Shown piece by piece: positions 42,823-51,349 of a stretch of DNA of 64,000 nt (positions within the stretch are counted from its first letter, which is position 1; each line of letters opens with the position of its first letter). Source of the DNA: Fulvia fulva (Eukaryota; Ascomycota; Dothideomycetes; Mycosphaerellales; Mycosphaerellaceae); NCBI RefSeq assembly GCF_020509005.1, contig NC_063012.1, positions 2,294,001 to 2,358,000 of the forward strand. The letters run 5' to 3'. The notes below the pieces were generated by a model. The model searched no databases, was not told where the DNA came from, and was given only the letters and a program-made list of their open reading frames with translations. The position numbers and the translations under genes were made by a program.

Positions 42823-45126
42823 TCAGACTTCTTCAATTTCACCCTCCTCGGAACCAGACTGAAGAGCAGGCTCTTCGTCCTTCAGCACACCAGCACTCTC
42901 AGCACGGCGTGATCGCTGCAAGTAGTCAGTATATAACTCGAATACGGTGCGCATTAAACGACTTACCTTGCTCTCACGCATGCTGCCATCAGACTCGCGA
43001 CGCTTGCGCACGGATCCTGGACGACTGCCAACGGCATCTTCATCACCATAGTCCAAAGTCTTACCCTTGTCACGTGGATCAGCGCGACTGATGTAGCTCC
43101 GCTCGCGTTCCAGCTCTCTCTCACGTCTCTCGCGCTCATAGACAGACACGCCATCTCGACGGTCGTGTCTACGATCGTCCTCACGCGAGATGTATCGGTC
43201 ATCTCGGCGATCGCGTGGTGGTGGGGTGAGGCCAAACGAAGGCTTGCGGTACGATCTCTCGCGAGCTTCCTGGGCCTTGCGTCTGTCAGCTTCGTAAGCA
43301 TCGATCTCGGGCGTACGAGTTCGGTGGCGACGATCTCGGGAGCGATCACGGTCGTCGCGTCGTGCACCATTTCTGTCGTCTCGGTCACGGCGTGCTCGAT
43401 CGCGCTCGTGCTCATCTCTCTCCTTGAGTCGGCGCATGTACTTCTCGTAGGCAGTCGCCCTCATGTCGTCATCAGCAGCTTCCCAGTCGCGAGTACCTGC
43501 AAGCAGTCGTGTAACATCCTCAAGGGTGTCCTCAAGCCGGATGGCTGGTCTATTGCGCTTCATCTGTGTTCTGATGCCATCGATGATGTCTCTCTTATGG
43601 CGCTCGGCATCGAGCTTGCTGTCTTCGTGACGCTTCTTGATCTTGTCCATGAGTCTTGAATAGATCAAGTTCAGCTCGTCATCTTTCAAGACCGATGTCT
43701 TTGGGTGAGACTGCATGACGTCCATGAACTGGTCGAAGGTGGTGTCGAGGGTCATCTCGTAGCGTCTGTCTTCCAACACGTCCATCGCGTCGTTGCGCTT
43801 GGAGCGTAGCTTGCGCTCTTCGTCTTCGACAATGTCCCAGAACAGGTCCAGAGGGTCACTGCCTGGCATGCCGACATAGCTAGTGAATCGCGGATCGTCA
43901 GCGAAAGAGGAGTGCACGTCCTGCCACTTGCTGCCAGCCTTGATCTTGCCTTCTCTCAGCTTGTCGTTGAGCGATTGTCTGAAGCCATCACGAGCCTGGC
44001 GCTCTCGGCGTCGCTTCAAGCGCTTCTCCTGCTGCAGCTTCTCGTTGGCGACTCGCTCCAAGGCCTTCATGTGGTTCTCGAACGCATAGAACACATCAAG
44101 CTTGTTGAGTGCTCGGAAGATGTCTTCGGAGACGAAGCGGTCGCTTGTCGTGATCTTCTCTTCGGCGTCGTTCCATCTGGTATCAGGATCGACGATCAGC
44201 ACTCTGAGCATGGAGTCGAGCTCGGCGATGGCAGTCTTGCGGCGGGCAGACTCTTCTTCGGCGTGCTTCTTCTTCAGCTCAAGGATGTACTCATCGAACA
44301 TGCGCTTGCGCTCATCATCATCTCCAGCCTGCTTGTAGACATACTCGCCCTGGATCATTGGTCTTGCAGTCTTCCAGCGCGTGTAATGCTTGATCTCCTC
44401 ATGGGTCCGTAGCATCTTACGGAAGTCTTCACGCAACTTTTCTTTGCGCTCCTTCTCCTTGCCCTTCTCTTGTGCACGCACTTCTTGGCAGTACTTCTCG
44501 TATGCCACTTTTCGCTCCTTGGGGTCCTTGATGGCGCGGTACTCCCGGTCGCGCACAACAACACGCAAGGCATCCTGCCACTCGGTGTCGGGTGAGATGT
44601 TGTGACGCTTGAGCAACTTGCAGAAGGCCTCTTCTGCTTGTTCGTGGGTGGCATAGTCAGGCTCGTCGTTCTTCGCTGGCATTGGTCCCCTGAAGCCAAC
44701 GTCATCCCGCCGGTTCTCCCATGGCATGCCACCGCCGCCGCCTCTTGGGCCTTCGCGGTCGAAAATTGGCTTGTTTGGCAGACCAGCCATACGGTCGTCC
44801 CGCCTCGTCATGCGATCTTCGGATCTGTCTGGACGGCCGTAGTCCTGACCTCTACCTGCCACAAAGTCTGGACGAGCGTTTTGGCGAGGTGCCTGATCCA
44901 TGACAGCTGGTCTGTCCCATCTTGTCTCCTTTGTGACCTTGTTGTAGTAGTATGCTCGACCATCAGGCGCTTTTGCTTCACTCCAGTCGCTGGCACTACC
45001 ATTCGGACCTGCTGGTGTCGCCGGAGCATCGAAGTCGTCGGGCTTGCTCCATGATGTCTGCTTGGTTTGCTTGTTCCAGAAGTATTTGCGGCCGTCTGGC
45101 GCGGTCGCCTCGGCCCAGGCACTCAT
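42823..45126 (-). CDS. PRP40: Pre-mRNA splicing factor Prp40 (U1 snRNP)
   Basis: Exons 45,126-42,967 and 42,915-42,823 give 750 residues. Two WW domains lie at residues 4-29 and 48-73 (both W...YxxN...W/RxxP). A series of FF domains follows from about residue 150 to 560 (AEEAFCKLLKRHNISPDTEWQDALR, LREDFRKMLRTHEEIKHYTRW, DTRWNDAEE, FRQSLNDKL and others). The C-terminus is Arg/Asp/Glu-rich. This is the family layout: Prp40 bridges the 5' splice site U1 particle with branch-point proteins. The 51-nt intron 42,966-42,916 has GTAAGT, a TACTGAC branch site and TTGCAG, yet is a multiple of three with no stop. Read through, it would add 17 residues before RSRRAESAG. Confidence 0.9.
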   Translation of the reverse strand: MSAWAEATAPDGRKYFWNKQTKQTSWSKPDDFDAPATPAGPNGSASDWSEAKAPDGRAYYYNKVTKETRWDRPAVMDQAPRQNARPDFVAGRGQDYGRPDRSEDRMTRRDDRMAGLPNKPIFDREGPRGGGGGMPWENRRDDVGFRGPMPAKNDEPDYATHEQAEEAFCKLLKRHNISPDTEWQDALRVVVRDREYRAIKDPKERKVAYEKYCQEVRAQEKGKEKERKEKLREDFRKMLRTHEEIKHYTRWKTARPMIQGEYVYKQAGDDDERKRMFDEYILELKKKHAEEESARRKTAIAELDSMLRVLIVDPDTRWNDAEEKITTSDRFVSEDIFRALNKLDVFYAFENHMKALERVANEKLQQEKRLKRRRERQARDGFRQSLNDKLREGKIKAGSKWQDVHSSFADDPRFTSYVGMPGSDPLDLFWDIVEDEERKLRSKRNDAMDVLEDRRYEMTLDTTFDQFMDVMQSHPKTSVLKDDELNLIYSRLMDKIKKRHEDSKLDAERHKRDIIDGIRTQMKRNRPAIRLEDTLEDVTRLLAGTRDWEAADDDMRATAYEKYMRRLKERDEHERDRARRDRDDRNGARRDDRDRSRDRRHRTRTPEIDAYEADRRKAQEARERSYRKPSFGLTPPPRDRRDDRYISREDDRRHDRRDGVSVYERERRERELERERSYISRADPRDKGKTLDYGDEDAVGSRPGSVRKRRESDGSMRESKVSRLMRTVFELYTDYLQRSRRAESAGVLKDEEPALQSGSEEGEIEEV
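42916..42966 (-). other. Frame-neutral 51-nt intron of PRP40
   Basis: On the minus strand it begins GTAAGTCG and ends TACTGACTACTTGCAG, which are excellent splice signals. Its length is 17 codons and it contains no in-frame stop, so retention would yield a slightly longer Prp40. Confidence 0.85.
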
Positions 45127-45448
45127 GTTTGGTTGATGTGTAGGTGATGATGGTGTGCAAAAGAATTGGTGTCGGGATTGCTGGGTGAGAGGTGAAGCGC
45201 GTGACCGCAGCTCGCAAGGCGATGTGGTCGTCCTTGGGAGGCCGCGAGGTGGAGTTTTGAAGCTCGGAAAAGCTAATGGAGAGTTAGCGTACCACGTGAC
45301 TGGACGCTTTACAGGGAATCACACTCGAGCAAGAGCATTCACTTCAGACATACCAAATATCAACGTCTAATCTGTTTGGCCCACCATCGAATCAGTGCGT
45401 TCTGACCAGCAGAGAGCGGGCTTAAAGAAAAAGGCTACGTATCGATCC
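45127..45448. promoter_or_regulatory. PRP40 upstream region
   Basis: This is non-coding DNA upstream of PRP40; no gene or defined site could be supported. It runs into the tandem repeat array. Confidence 0.4.
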
Positions 45449-46212
45449 AGCCTTGCCGAGGGACCTGAGTTCACTCTACAGCAGCTCAGAGACCCTGCCA
45501 TTTATGGGGATGTGTCCGACGTGATGCGTCCTTCCAGAGACCGTCCGCTTAGGAAACGTGACGAGATGACCAGAGCATGGGAAGGGATAGATCCAAAGGT
45601 ATGCCGCGATGCAACATCAACTATGCCGGAGGTTCTGAGACCATTACATCAGCAGCTCAGAGAGCGCAGTAGCGATGGGGATGTGCCACAAAACAGCGCA
45701 CATTCTTCCTTCACCGCCAGCCTCAATCATGTCTGGAACCATTGAAGTTCTCAAGAAAAGACTGGCCAAGAAGACCGCAATATCAACCCAGCCTCGTCGG
45801 AGGTTCTGAGACCACCACATCAGCAGCTCAGAAAACGAAGAAGCAACGGGGATGTGTCACAAATAGCGCACATTATTCCTTGACAGCCAGCTTGAATCAT
45901 GTCTTGTATCCATTGAAATCTGGGAAAAGGGACTGGTCAAGAAAGCCGCAATATCATCTTAGCCTCGCCGGAGGATTTGATACTGCCACATCAGCACCTT
46001 GGACAACGTGGAAGCAGTGGGGATGCGCCAAAAACAACGCACATTCTTCCTATAACGTTAGCTTGAATCAATTGTTGAACTATTGGAATTTGGGAGAAAA
46101 AGCTGGCCAAGGAGGCGGCAATATCATCCCAGCCTCCCTGGAGGTTTTGATACTGCCACATCAGCAGCTTGGTAGTCTATATGCAACGATATCACACCAT
46201 AGCACGATGCGG
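45449..46212. repeat. Degenerate tandem array, ~170-bp unit
   Basis: A motif of the form CCGGAGGttTGAGACc..CACATCAGCAGCT recurs at 45,456, 45,626, 45,798, 45,968 and 46,138, so the period is 170-172 bp over five units, the last partial. Between these motifs the units also share GGGGATG..CCA/ACAAA..GCGCACATTcTTCCT and a following AGCTTGAATCA segment. Open frames 45,395-45,745 and 45,742-46,338 run along the array (SLAGG..TATSA, NNAHSS, VSLNQ), but the period is not a multiple of three. Coding is therefore doubtful. It may be an amplified fragment of a former gene or a minisatellite. Confidence 0.75.
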
Positions 46213-46310
46213 AAACCATCTCTCGTGGATGCCATAGCGGACGATTTGGGCGATAACAAGATCATCATCGACCACTTTGCGCCAGACACAAGACTCGCCG
46301 CCGCTTCGGC

Positions 46311-46610
46311 ATGGTGCGACCACACAGAATGCGTATAAGGTTGCCCTCGTTCTCGTCAGTGGCGGCAGTGGTGCGGATTGGTGTCGTTTGGATAAACGGT
46401 GCTTTGAACCCCCTGTTCGGAGTTGACATACTTGTTTGGGGTCACGAATATGATGCGGTGCAAGGACGGAGCAAGAAGGCCATGGGAAACGACACTATCG
46501 GCATGAGCTTCTCCTTCCACCATCTCCGCCTCATCAAGAAGGGCAAAATCATCATCAACGGCATCACCGGTTCAATACCAGGTGGTACCAGACTACGTTC
46601 GGATACTTAG
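46311..46610 (+). pseudogene. Possible ABC-transporter (ABCG-like) fragment
   Basis: An open frame of 99 codons contains at 46,503-46,592 a stretch reading MSFSFHHLRLIKKG followed by IIINGITGSIPGGTR. It resembles the beta-strand and loop just before the Walker A box of fungal ABCG transporters. The Walker A itself does not follow; the frame ends soon after. I treat it as a gene relic with low confidence. The upstream 60 residues are not recognised. Confidence 0.3.
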
Positions 46611-46880
46611 AGGAATGACTGGACGTGTCGCTGAGTGGTTTCGGTGTGCTTACCTTGAGCTCGCCTGGAAGTTTCTTCGCAACACGTTCGCGAAGTCGTT
46701 GTACAACTAGTTGGCCAACCCATAATCCCTCCTCTGCTCCACCAACTCCTCGACAGTCCGCTCGCGCCACGCAAGCCACTCATCCAACAGTCTGCGGCGG
46801 TTCTCAATAACAGCCTTATCAGCACTACTGCGCTTAGCGTTATCAGCCTCGTCGAATTGGCGGGAGTAGTCGCGGCTATC
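46611..46880 (-). pseudogene. Unidentified gene relic, charged helix
   Basis: The minus strand from about 46,880 to 46,705 reads a charged helical segment (RQFDEADNAKRSS, ENRRRLLDEWLAWRERTVEELVEQRRDYG) that ends at a stop. It looks like authentic coding sequence rather than a chance frame, but no start or neighbouring exons are apparent. Family unknown. Confidence 0.3.
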
Positions 46881-46920
46881 TAACGCTATAACACCACAGC
46901 ACGACGCGGCAATCCCTCTC

Positions 46921-47003
46921 CAGCTTCGCCGGAGGATTCGACACTGCCACGTCAGCAGCCTGGCACTCTACATCCAACAATATCACACCATAGCACGACG
47001 CGC
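46921..47003. repeat. Dispersed copy of the array's last unit
   Basis: These 83 bases align with 46,131-46,212, sharing CGGAGGaTT.GAcACTGCCAC.TCAGCAGC and TATCACACCATAGCACGA. It ends a few bases before the stop codon of the pirin gene. Confidence 0.7.
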
Positions 47004-47008
47004 CCCCT

Positions 47009-48235
47009 CTATCCCATCACCTTCCCAATCTCACTAGCCCACCCCTCCGCCCTCTCAAACCCATTCGTATACGTCCCATGATCCATCATCGCCCGCCTGA
47101 CCTGGCTTGCATCCGTCAAAACGAACGGCCCATACTGCACAATCGGCTGATCCAAAGGCAATCCCGCTACAAGAATGAACCTCGCGTTCTCCTTCGCATC
47201 AGCCGGGACTGAGGCAATGACTTGATCTCCCTTCTGCTCAAACACGGTGTTGTGGTACTGTGGGACTTCTCGGCTTGTCGCACCGGTATCCCATGTCGTC
47301 TTGCCTTCGAGAGTGTATGCGAAGGAGTTCCAGCCGGCGGGGAGAGGCTGGGCGAGTTTGCCTCCCGGTTGGATCGTCACATCCAATAGCCAGACGGGAG
47401 TATACGCCAATTCCTGTACACTGTCCACACCCTGAGAGCGACCGCTGATTACTTTGACCTTCACTTTGCCATCGTCTGCCGTCGCCTCTGGGATCTCCTT
47501 GGCCCTTAGGTCTCGATACCTCGGTTCACAGGCCTTAAGATCTTTCGGAAGATCTACCCAGAGCTGCATTCCGATATTACTTGATCCTGTGCCGTCATCG
47601 TGTGGCATTTCAGCGTGAACGATTCCTTTGCCGGCTGTCATGAATTGCAGGTCACCAGCGTTGATCGTTCCTTTGTTTCCAGCAAAATCTTCGTGATCTA
47701 CGGCGCCGGAGAGGAGGTATGTTATTGTTTCCTGGCCTCTGTGCGGGTGGTCTGGGAAGCCAGCACCTGGAGCGACTGAAAAGTGATCCAACATCAAGAA
47801 AGGCGTGAAGTTCCTCAGTCGTGGTGTGCCTATTGAGCGGCGGACTGTGGCTCCAGCACCCTCGGCCTGTTCAATCGCTTCGAAGACCTTCTGAATCCCT
47901 CTCGGCTTCGGATTCGTAGCATTAAGACTGGGAATGACCGGCAGTCCCACAAACTTCGTATCCGGCGCCATTGCTGCTGTTGTAGCGTTTGTTCTGAGAT
48001 TCCTTGTCAAGCTGTTTATTGTGGATGTCCTGAGAATGCCTCGCATGTACTCTGTAATGTGTCCTTGCTGGTAGATTGCTACTGTTATCGCTGCTATACT
48101 TACGAAAATGGAGAGGAGGAGCTTCATCAAGCCGTGAACGAGGGAGGGCATTTGTATCTGTGGACAGATCTGAGGATGGAAATCGCATGAAGGGAAGAGA
48201 AGCTGTGGTTTAGTGTGACATGCGTTACTGATCAT
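47009..48235 (-). CDS. Pirin-family cupin protein with hydrophobic N-terminus
   Basis: The single-exon frame is 408 residues from the first Met, or 380 from the better start at 48,149-48,151 (MPSLVHGLMKLLL). The body is a clear pirin: LMLDHFSVAPGAGFPDHPHRGQETITYLL, KGTINAGDLQFMTAGKGIVHAEMP, then the C-terminal cupin half. The histidines in HPHRG and the later VHAE are the metal ligands. Pirins bind iron; family members act as quercetinases or transcription cofactors. Unusual here is an N-terminal hydrophobic segment (LLLSIFVSIAAITVAIY) before a Ser/Thr/Arg linker. It could be a membrane anchor or targeting signal; starting at MAPDTKFVGLPV (about 47,970) would instead give a normal soluble pirin. 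Both are possible. Confidence 0.85.
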   Translation of the reverse strand: MISNACHTKPQLLFPSCDFHPQICPQIQMPSLVHGLMKLLLSIFVSIAAITVAIYQQGHITEYMRGILRTSTINSLTRNLRTNATTAAMAPDTKFVGLPVIPSLNATNPKPRGIQKVFEAIEQAEGAGATVRRSIGTPRLRNFTPFLMLDHFSVAPGAGFPDHPHRGQETITYLLSGAVDHEDFAGNKGTINAGDLQFMTAGKGIVHAEMPHDDGTGSSNIGMQLWVDLPKDLKACEPRYRDLRAKEIPEATADDGKVKVKVISGRSQGVDSVQELAYTPVWLLDVTIQPGGKLAQPLPAGWNSFAYTLEGKTTWDTGATSREVPQYHNTVFEQKGDQVIASVPADAKENARFILVAGLPLDQPIVQYGPFVLTDASQVRRAMMDHGTYTNGFERAEGWASEIGKVMG

Positions 48236-48644
48236 TGGAGAGCAGAATTGCCGGAATTGGGGTGTTTAGTGGTGATTTTGGGGGGCTATCTTTGTGGGTG
48301 GAGGAGTTTTGCCATGATTTCGAAGGATTGGAAATCCTTTATGTCCTGTGGGTAATCACGCAGTGTCGCGTGGAGTGTTGTGGATATGGTGTGCTACGCT
48401 ATTGCTCGAAGAGGCAGGTCATCCTCGGCCGATCCTATGGCCAACCTCAGCTTGAATCCTGGAGGCTGGTGAATTGTATCGTATATGCGTCTGTAGAATA
48501 GATCAATCGTCTTTTGCCAGTCATTGTCACGATAGTCTAGCTCGACTTACATTAGAGGCACACAGCACTCCTACATCGCCAGCCAGCACCAAAATCACGA
48601 AACATCCACGATCACTCCTTCACTACATTACCCATCCACCCACA
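48236..48644. promoter_or_regulatory. Divergent promoter region, pirin and thioesterase
   Basis: About 400 bp lies between the two divergent starts. The only open frames lack domains. No specific sites are identified. Confidence 0.4.
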
Positions 48645-49278
48645 ATGGCCCCCAGCAAGATTCCCGGCCAAGACGGCACCCTAACGCAACCCCAAGCGAC
48701 AAAACTAATGTCCTTCTTCATCAAATCCCACGCCGCATCCATCCCCCCAACCAACTTCGACCGCGCAGTCTACGACAACCTCGAAGTGCTCTCCTGCACC
48801 CTCCTCGAACCCCGCATCACAGCCAAATCCCTCATACGCATCAAGGTCCCACCAAACTACTCTAACCAACAGGAAGGGAAGTTGCCGCGGACTACGCATG
48901 GAGGGGCGATACGTATGTATACCTTACCGACCGCTTAATGGGAAGATTCTGTGTGGGTAGGGTCCAGCTGATGTGGATGTGTAGCGATGTTCTTTGATTT
49001 GCCTACTAGCATTACGATTGTAGCGTGTAATTTCTCGGGGTGGGAGTCGACGGGCATGACGCGGCGGTTGGATGTGACGTATCTTAAGCCGCCGGTGGAG
49101 GGTGATGATTTGATTCTGGAGAGTGAGGTGCTGAGTATTGGGAGGCGGTTAGCGACGATTAGGGGCGTGTTGAAGAGGGAGAGGGGATGGGGTTGTGTTG
49201 GCGATTTGTCAGCATGATAAGTATATGGGGGATCGTGCGCATTATGTGGGTGAGAAGTTTGATGTGAGTAAATTGTAG
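48645..49278 (+). pseudogene. Hotdog-fold acyl-CoA thioesterase with one-base frameshift
   Basis: Exon 1 (48,645-48,912) and exon 2 (from 48,985) are joined by a 72-nt intron (GTATGT...GTAG). They read a 4HBT/hotdog domain: NLEVLSCTLLEPR, LPRTTHGGAIPMFFDLPTSI, GMTRRLDVTYLKPPVEGDDLILESEVLSIGRRLATIRGVL. The family C-terminus (GDGVVLAICQHDKYMGD, GEKFDVSKL) follows in the +1 frame, ending at TAG 49,276-49,278. One extra base in the purine run 49,173-49,187 explains it; removed, the product is 186 residues, a normal length. As it stands, translation stops at 49,215-49,217. A 46-nt intron (49,167-49,212) would also restore the frame, but it has a poor donor and would delete a conserved strand. Confidence 0.7.
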
Positions 49279-49320
49279 ATAGTGGTGGGAGGAAGTTAAT
49301 TTGAGTATGACGACGGTAGT

Positions 49321-51066
49321 TTATATGCCACTCCCATCATTTCGAGCCCAGAGTTTTACGGTTCTGTCTCGACCGCAGGATGCTATACAGCTTGCGTCGG
49401 CAGCGACATCGACAGAGAGGACCGTCCCGTCGTGACCGGTGAGGGAGTTGCAGGGTGCCCAATCGTCGGCGGAGAAGATGTTGACCGTTTTATCGAAGCC
49501 AGCGCTGACAATGAAGGTGCCTGCTTTCTTCGGTTGAATGGTGTCATGTTCTCCAGAGTCACCATTGGTCATGGTGGTGTCGGCTTGTTGTTGTTGGCCG
49601 GAGAGTGGGCCGTCTGTGCCCTTGAACCACCGTAGGTCTGATACGCCACCGATGTGAGCACCGATGCTGGCTGTTTCGCGTACTGCGCGCAAGTCCCAGC
49701 ACTTGGCGAAACTGTCTGCGCTGCCTGTCATTACTCGTGTGCCGTCGCTGGCCCAGTCGAGGGCGTGTATAGGTGCGACGTGGCTTTCCAGAAGCATGAC
49801 CGTTCTGCCTGTGCGCATGTCCCAGATGCGGCCAATAGAATCCAGACCGGCTGATGCGATCAAGCTGCCGTCCTCGTTGAAGCCTACGGTATAGACTTCT
49901 TTGCTGTGACCTTCCTGTAAGAGAAGCTCTTTTGTTGTGTTCACATCCCATAACCGCCAGGTTGTGTCGTAGCTCGCACTCGCTAGATATCGTCCTGAAG
50001 GGTGGAATTCTGCCCTCACTACTCTCGCACCGTGACCACTGAGCGATGCGATAGGTGTGTCCTGCTTCAACGACCACAGGTGTATCTCTCCATCTGCTGC
50101 AGATGTGGCCAAGTTCACGCTCTCTTCCGAGACATTCGAGTCAGGCAGAGTTGCACCTGGATACCAGCTGATGCCACCGATCATGCCCTTGTGTCCCCGC
50201 AATGTAGTCTTGGTCGTCAGATTAGATGCATCCAACAGCTTGACACTGCCTGCCCAGTCTCCAGATGCTATCATCTGCCCATTCGGTGAGAACCGCACTA
50301 TGCTCACAGGCCTGTCGCTGGCAATCTCACTGCCCTGCAGTTCGATGTCCTTCAGCTTCTCCTTGATAGCCTTTCGGTGTTGCACGTGCGTCGCGACAGG
50401 TATCTTGCTCTCTTCCCTCTGGCGTGCCAGTCGTTGCTTCGCTCTAGGTAGTGAGAATTGTGCTATGTCGCGCCTCGCAGCCAGCAGATCCTGGGTCCCC
50501 TCGATGTAGAACTCTCCTTCCTCGTCGCCCGCATCATCGCCCTCGTCTGCATCAGCCATAGACTCATCATCGTCAGCTCCACCCTCCTGCTCGCGGAGCA
50601 TCAATGAGCGTAACCGGTCTCGCCTGTCCTCTTTGCGCTCGCCGAAAAGTGTGATGGGCTCGCCGCGTGCTCGTAGCTCGGTGCGCACTCGCTGGTCATC
50701 CGTCGGGACTGCTAGGGCGGCTGCCTTTCGCTTTCGCGCAAACTCGCCCAGCACAGAGGCTGCATGTTGGGAGGGCTCGCCTGGGGCGGAGGGGATCTGG
50801 TAGTTGGTGTCGAGGGCTGGTCGCAGGTCAGACAGGTCGTATAGTAGTGGAGTAGCTGTAGGTGCACTCACGTACGTCTGCGATGCTAATGCCTTGATCT
50901 TCCTGCCAGTCGAAGCATCAGTCAGCCGATCCGTCTCTGTCGAAGTGTCGAGCTCTGGCATAGCGTGTGAATATGGCAAGCTTGCTCGTGGACGTCGTGT
51001 GGGCTGTCTGCTTACCTGTTTCTGCTCGTCTTCGACATACGCCTGTCGCGCCGGGTGCATCGACAT
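49321..51066 (-). CDS. PRP4: U4/U6 snRNP protein Prp4 (SFM + WD40)
   Basis: An uninterrupted frame of 581 residues. At about residues 115-155 lies the SFM (splicing factor motif) of Prp4 (VPTDDQRVRTELRARGEPITLFGERKEDRRDRL). An acidic stretch follows, then seven WD40 repeats from about residue 250 to the end, with clear WD/GH pairs (LWDVNTTKELLLQEGHSKEVYTVGF, IWDMRTGRTVMLLESH, VKLWARNDG). Prp4 associates with Prp3 in the U4/U6 and tri-snRNP particles. A possible 117-nt intron (51,015-50,899, GTAAGC...GGAAG) would be frame-neutral and remove residues 18-56; it is unproven. The gene ends 42 bp from the convergent thioesterase gene and starts 283 bp from the divergent PP2C gene. Confidence 0.9.
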   Translation of the reverse strand: MSMHPARQAYVEDEQKQVSRQPTRRPRASLPYSHAMPELDTSTETDRLTDASTGRKIKALASQTYVSAPTATPLLYDLSDLRPALDTNYQIPSAPGEPSQHAASVLGEFARKRKAAALAVPTDDQRVRTELRARGEPITLFGERKEDRRDRLRSLMLREQEGGADDDESMADADEGDDAGDEEGEFYIEGTQDLLAARRDIAQFSLPRAKQRLARQREESKIPVATHVQHRKAIKEKLKDIELQGSEIASDRPVSIVRFSPNGQMIASGDWAGSVKLLDASNLTTKTTLRGHKGMIGGISWYPGATLPDSNVSEESVNLATSAADGEIHLWSLKQDTPIASLSGHGARVVRAEFHPSGRYLASASYDTTWRLWDVNTTKELLLQEGHSKEVYTVGFNEDGSLIASAGLDSIGRIWDMRTGRTVMLLESHVAPIHALDWASDGTRVMTGSADSFAKCWDLRAVRETASIGAHIGGVSDLRWFKGTDGPLSGQQQQADTTMTNGDSGEHDTIQPKKAGTFIVSAGFDKTVNIFSADDWAPCNSLTGHDGTVLSVDVAADASCIASCGRDRTVKLWARNDGSGI

Positions 51067-51349
51067 CTTGTGTGCGTACGACGAGTTCCCGTGGGGTGGA
51101 GTTTCAGGGCAAGTGAAGAAGTATCGTGAAGCTTTGCGGGCGGACAGGCTGCACGTCCCGTCTCGACATTGGCAGACAGAGTAGAACTACATGTACCCTG
51201 GAGAAGTACATCTACCGCTACTCTGCTGCTAACTTCCAACGCCCCTGAGCCTCACCACCTGCTGCAGATCAAATCCCGTCCACCATCAATGGCTTGATCA
51301 TGTTGCTCACCAGCGTCGTGATCAGCTACATCGTCTTCGCTGAGCTGCA

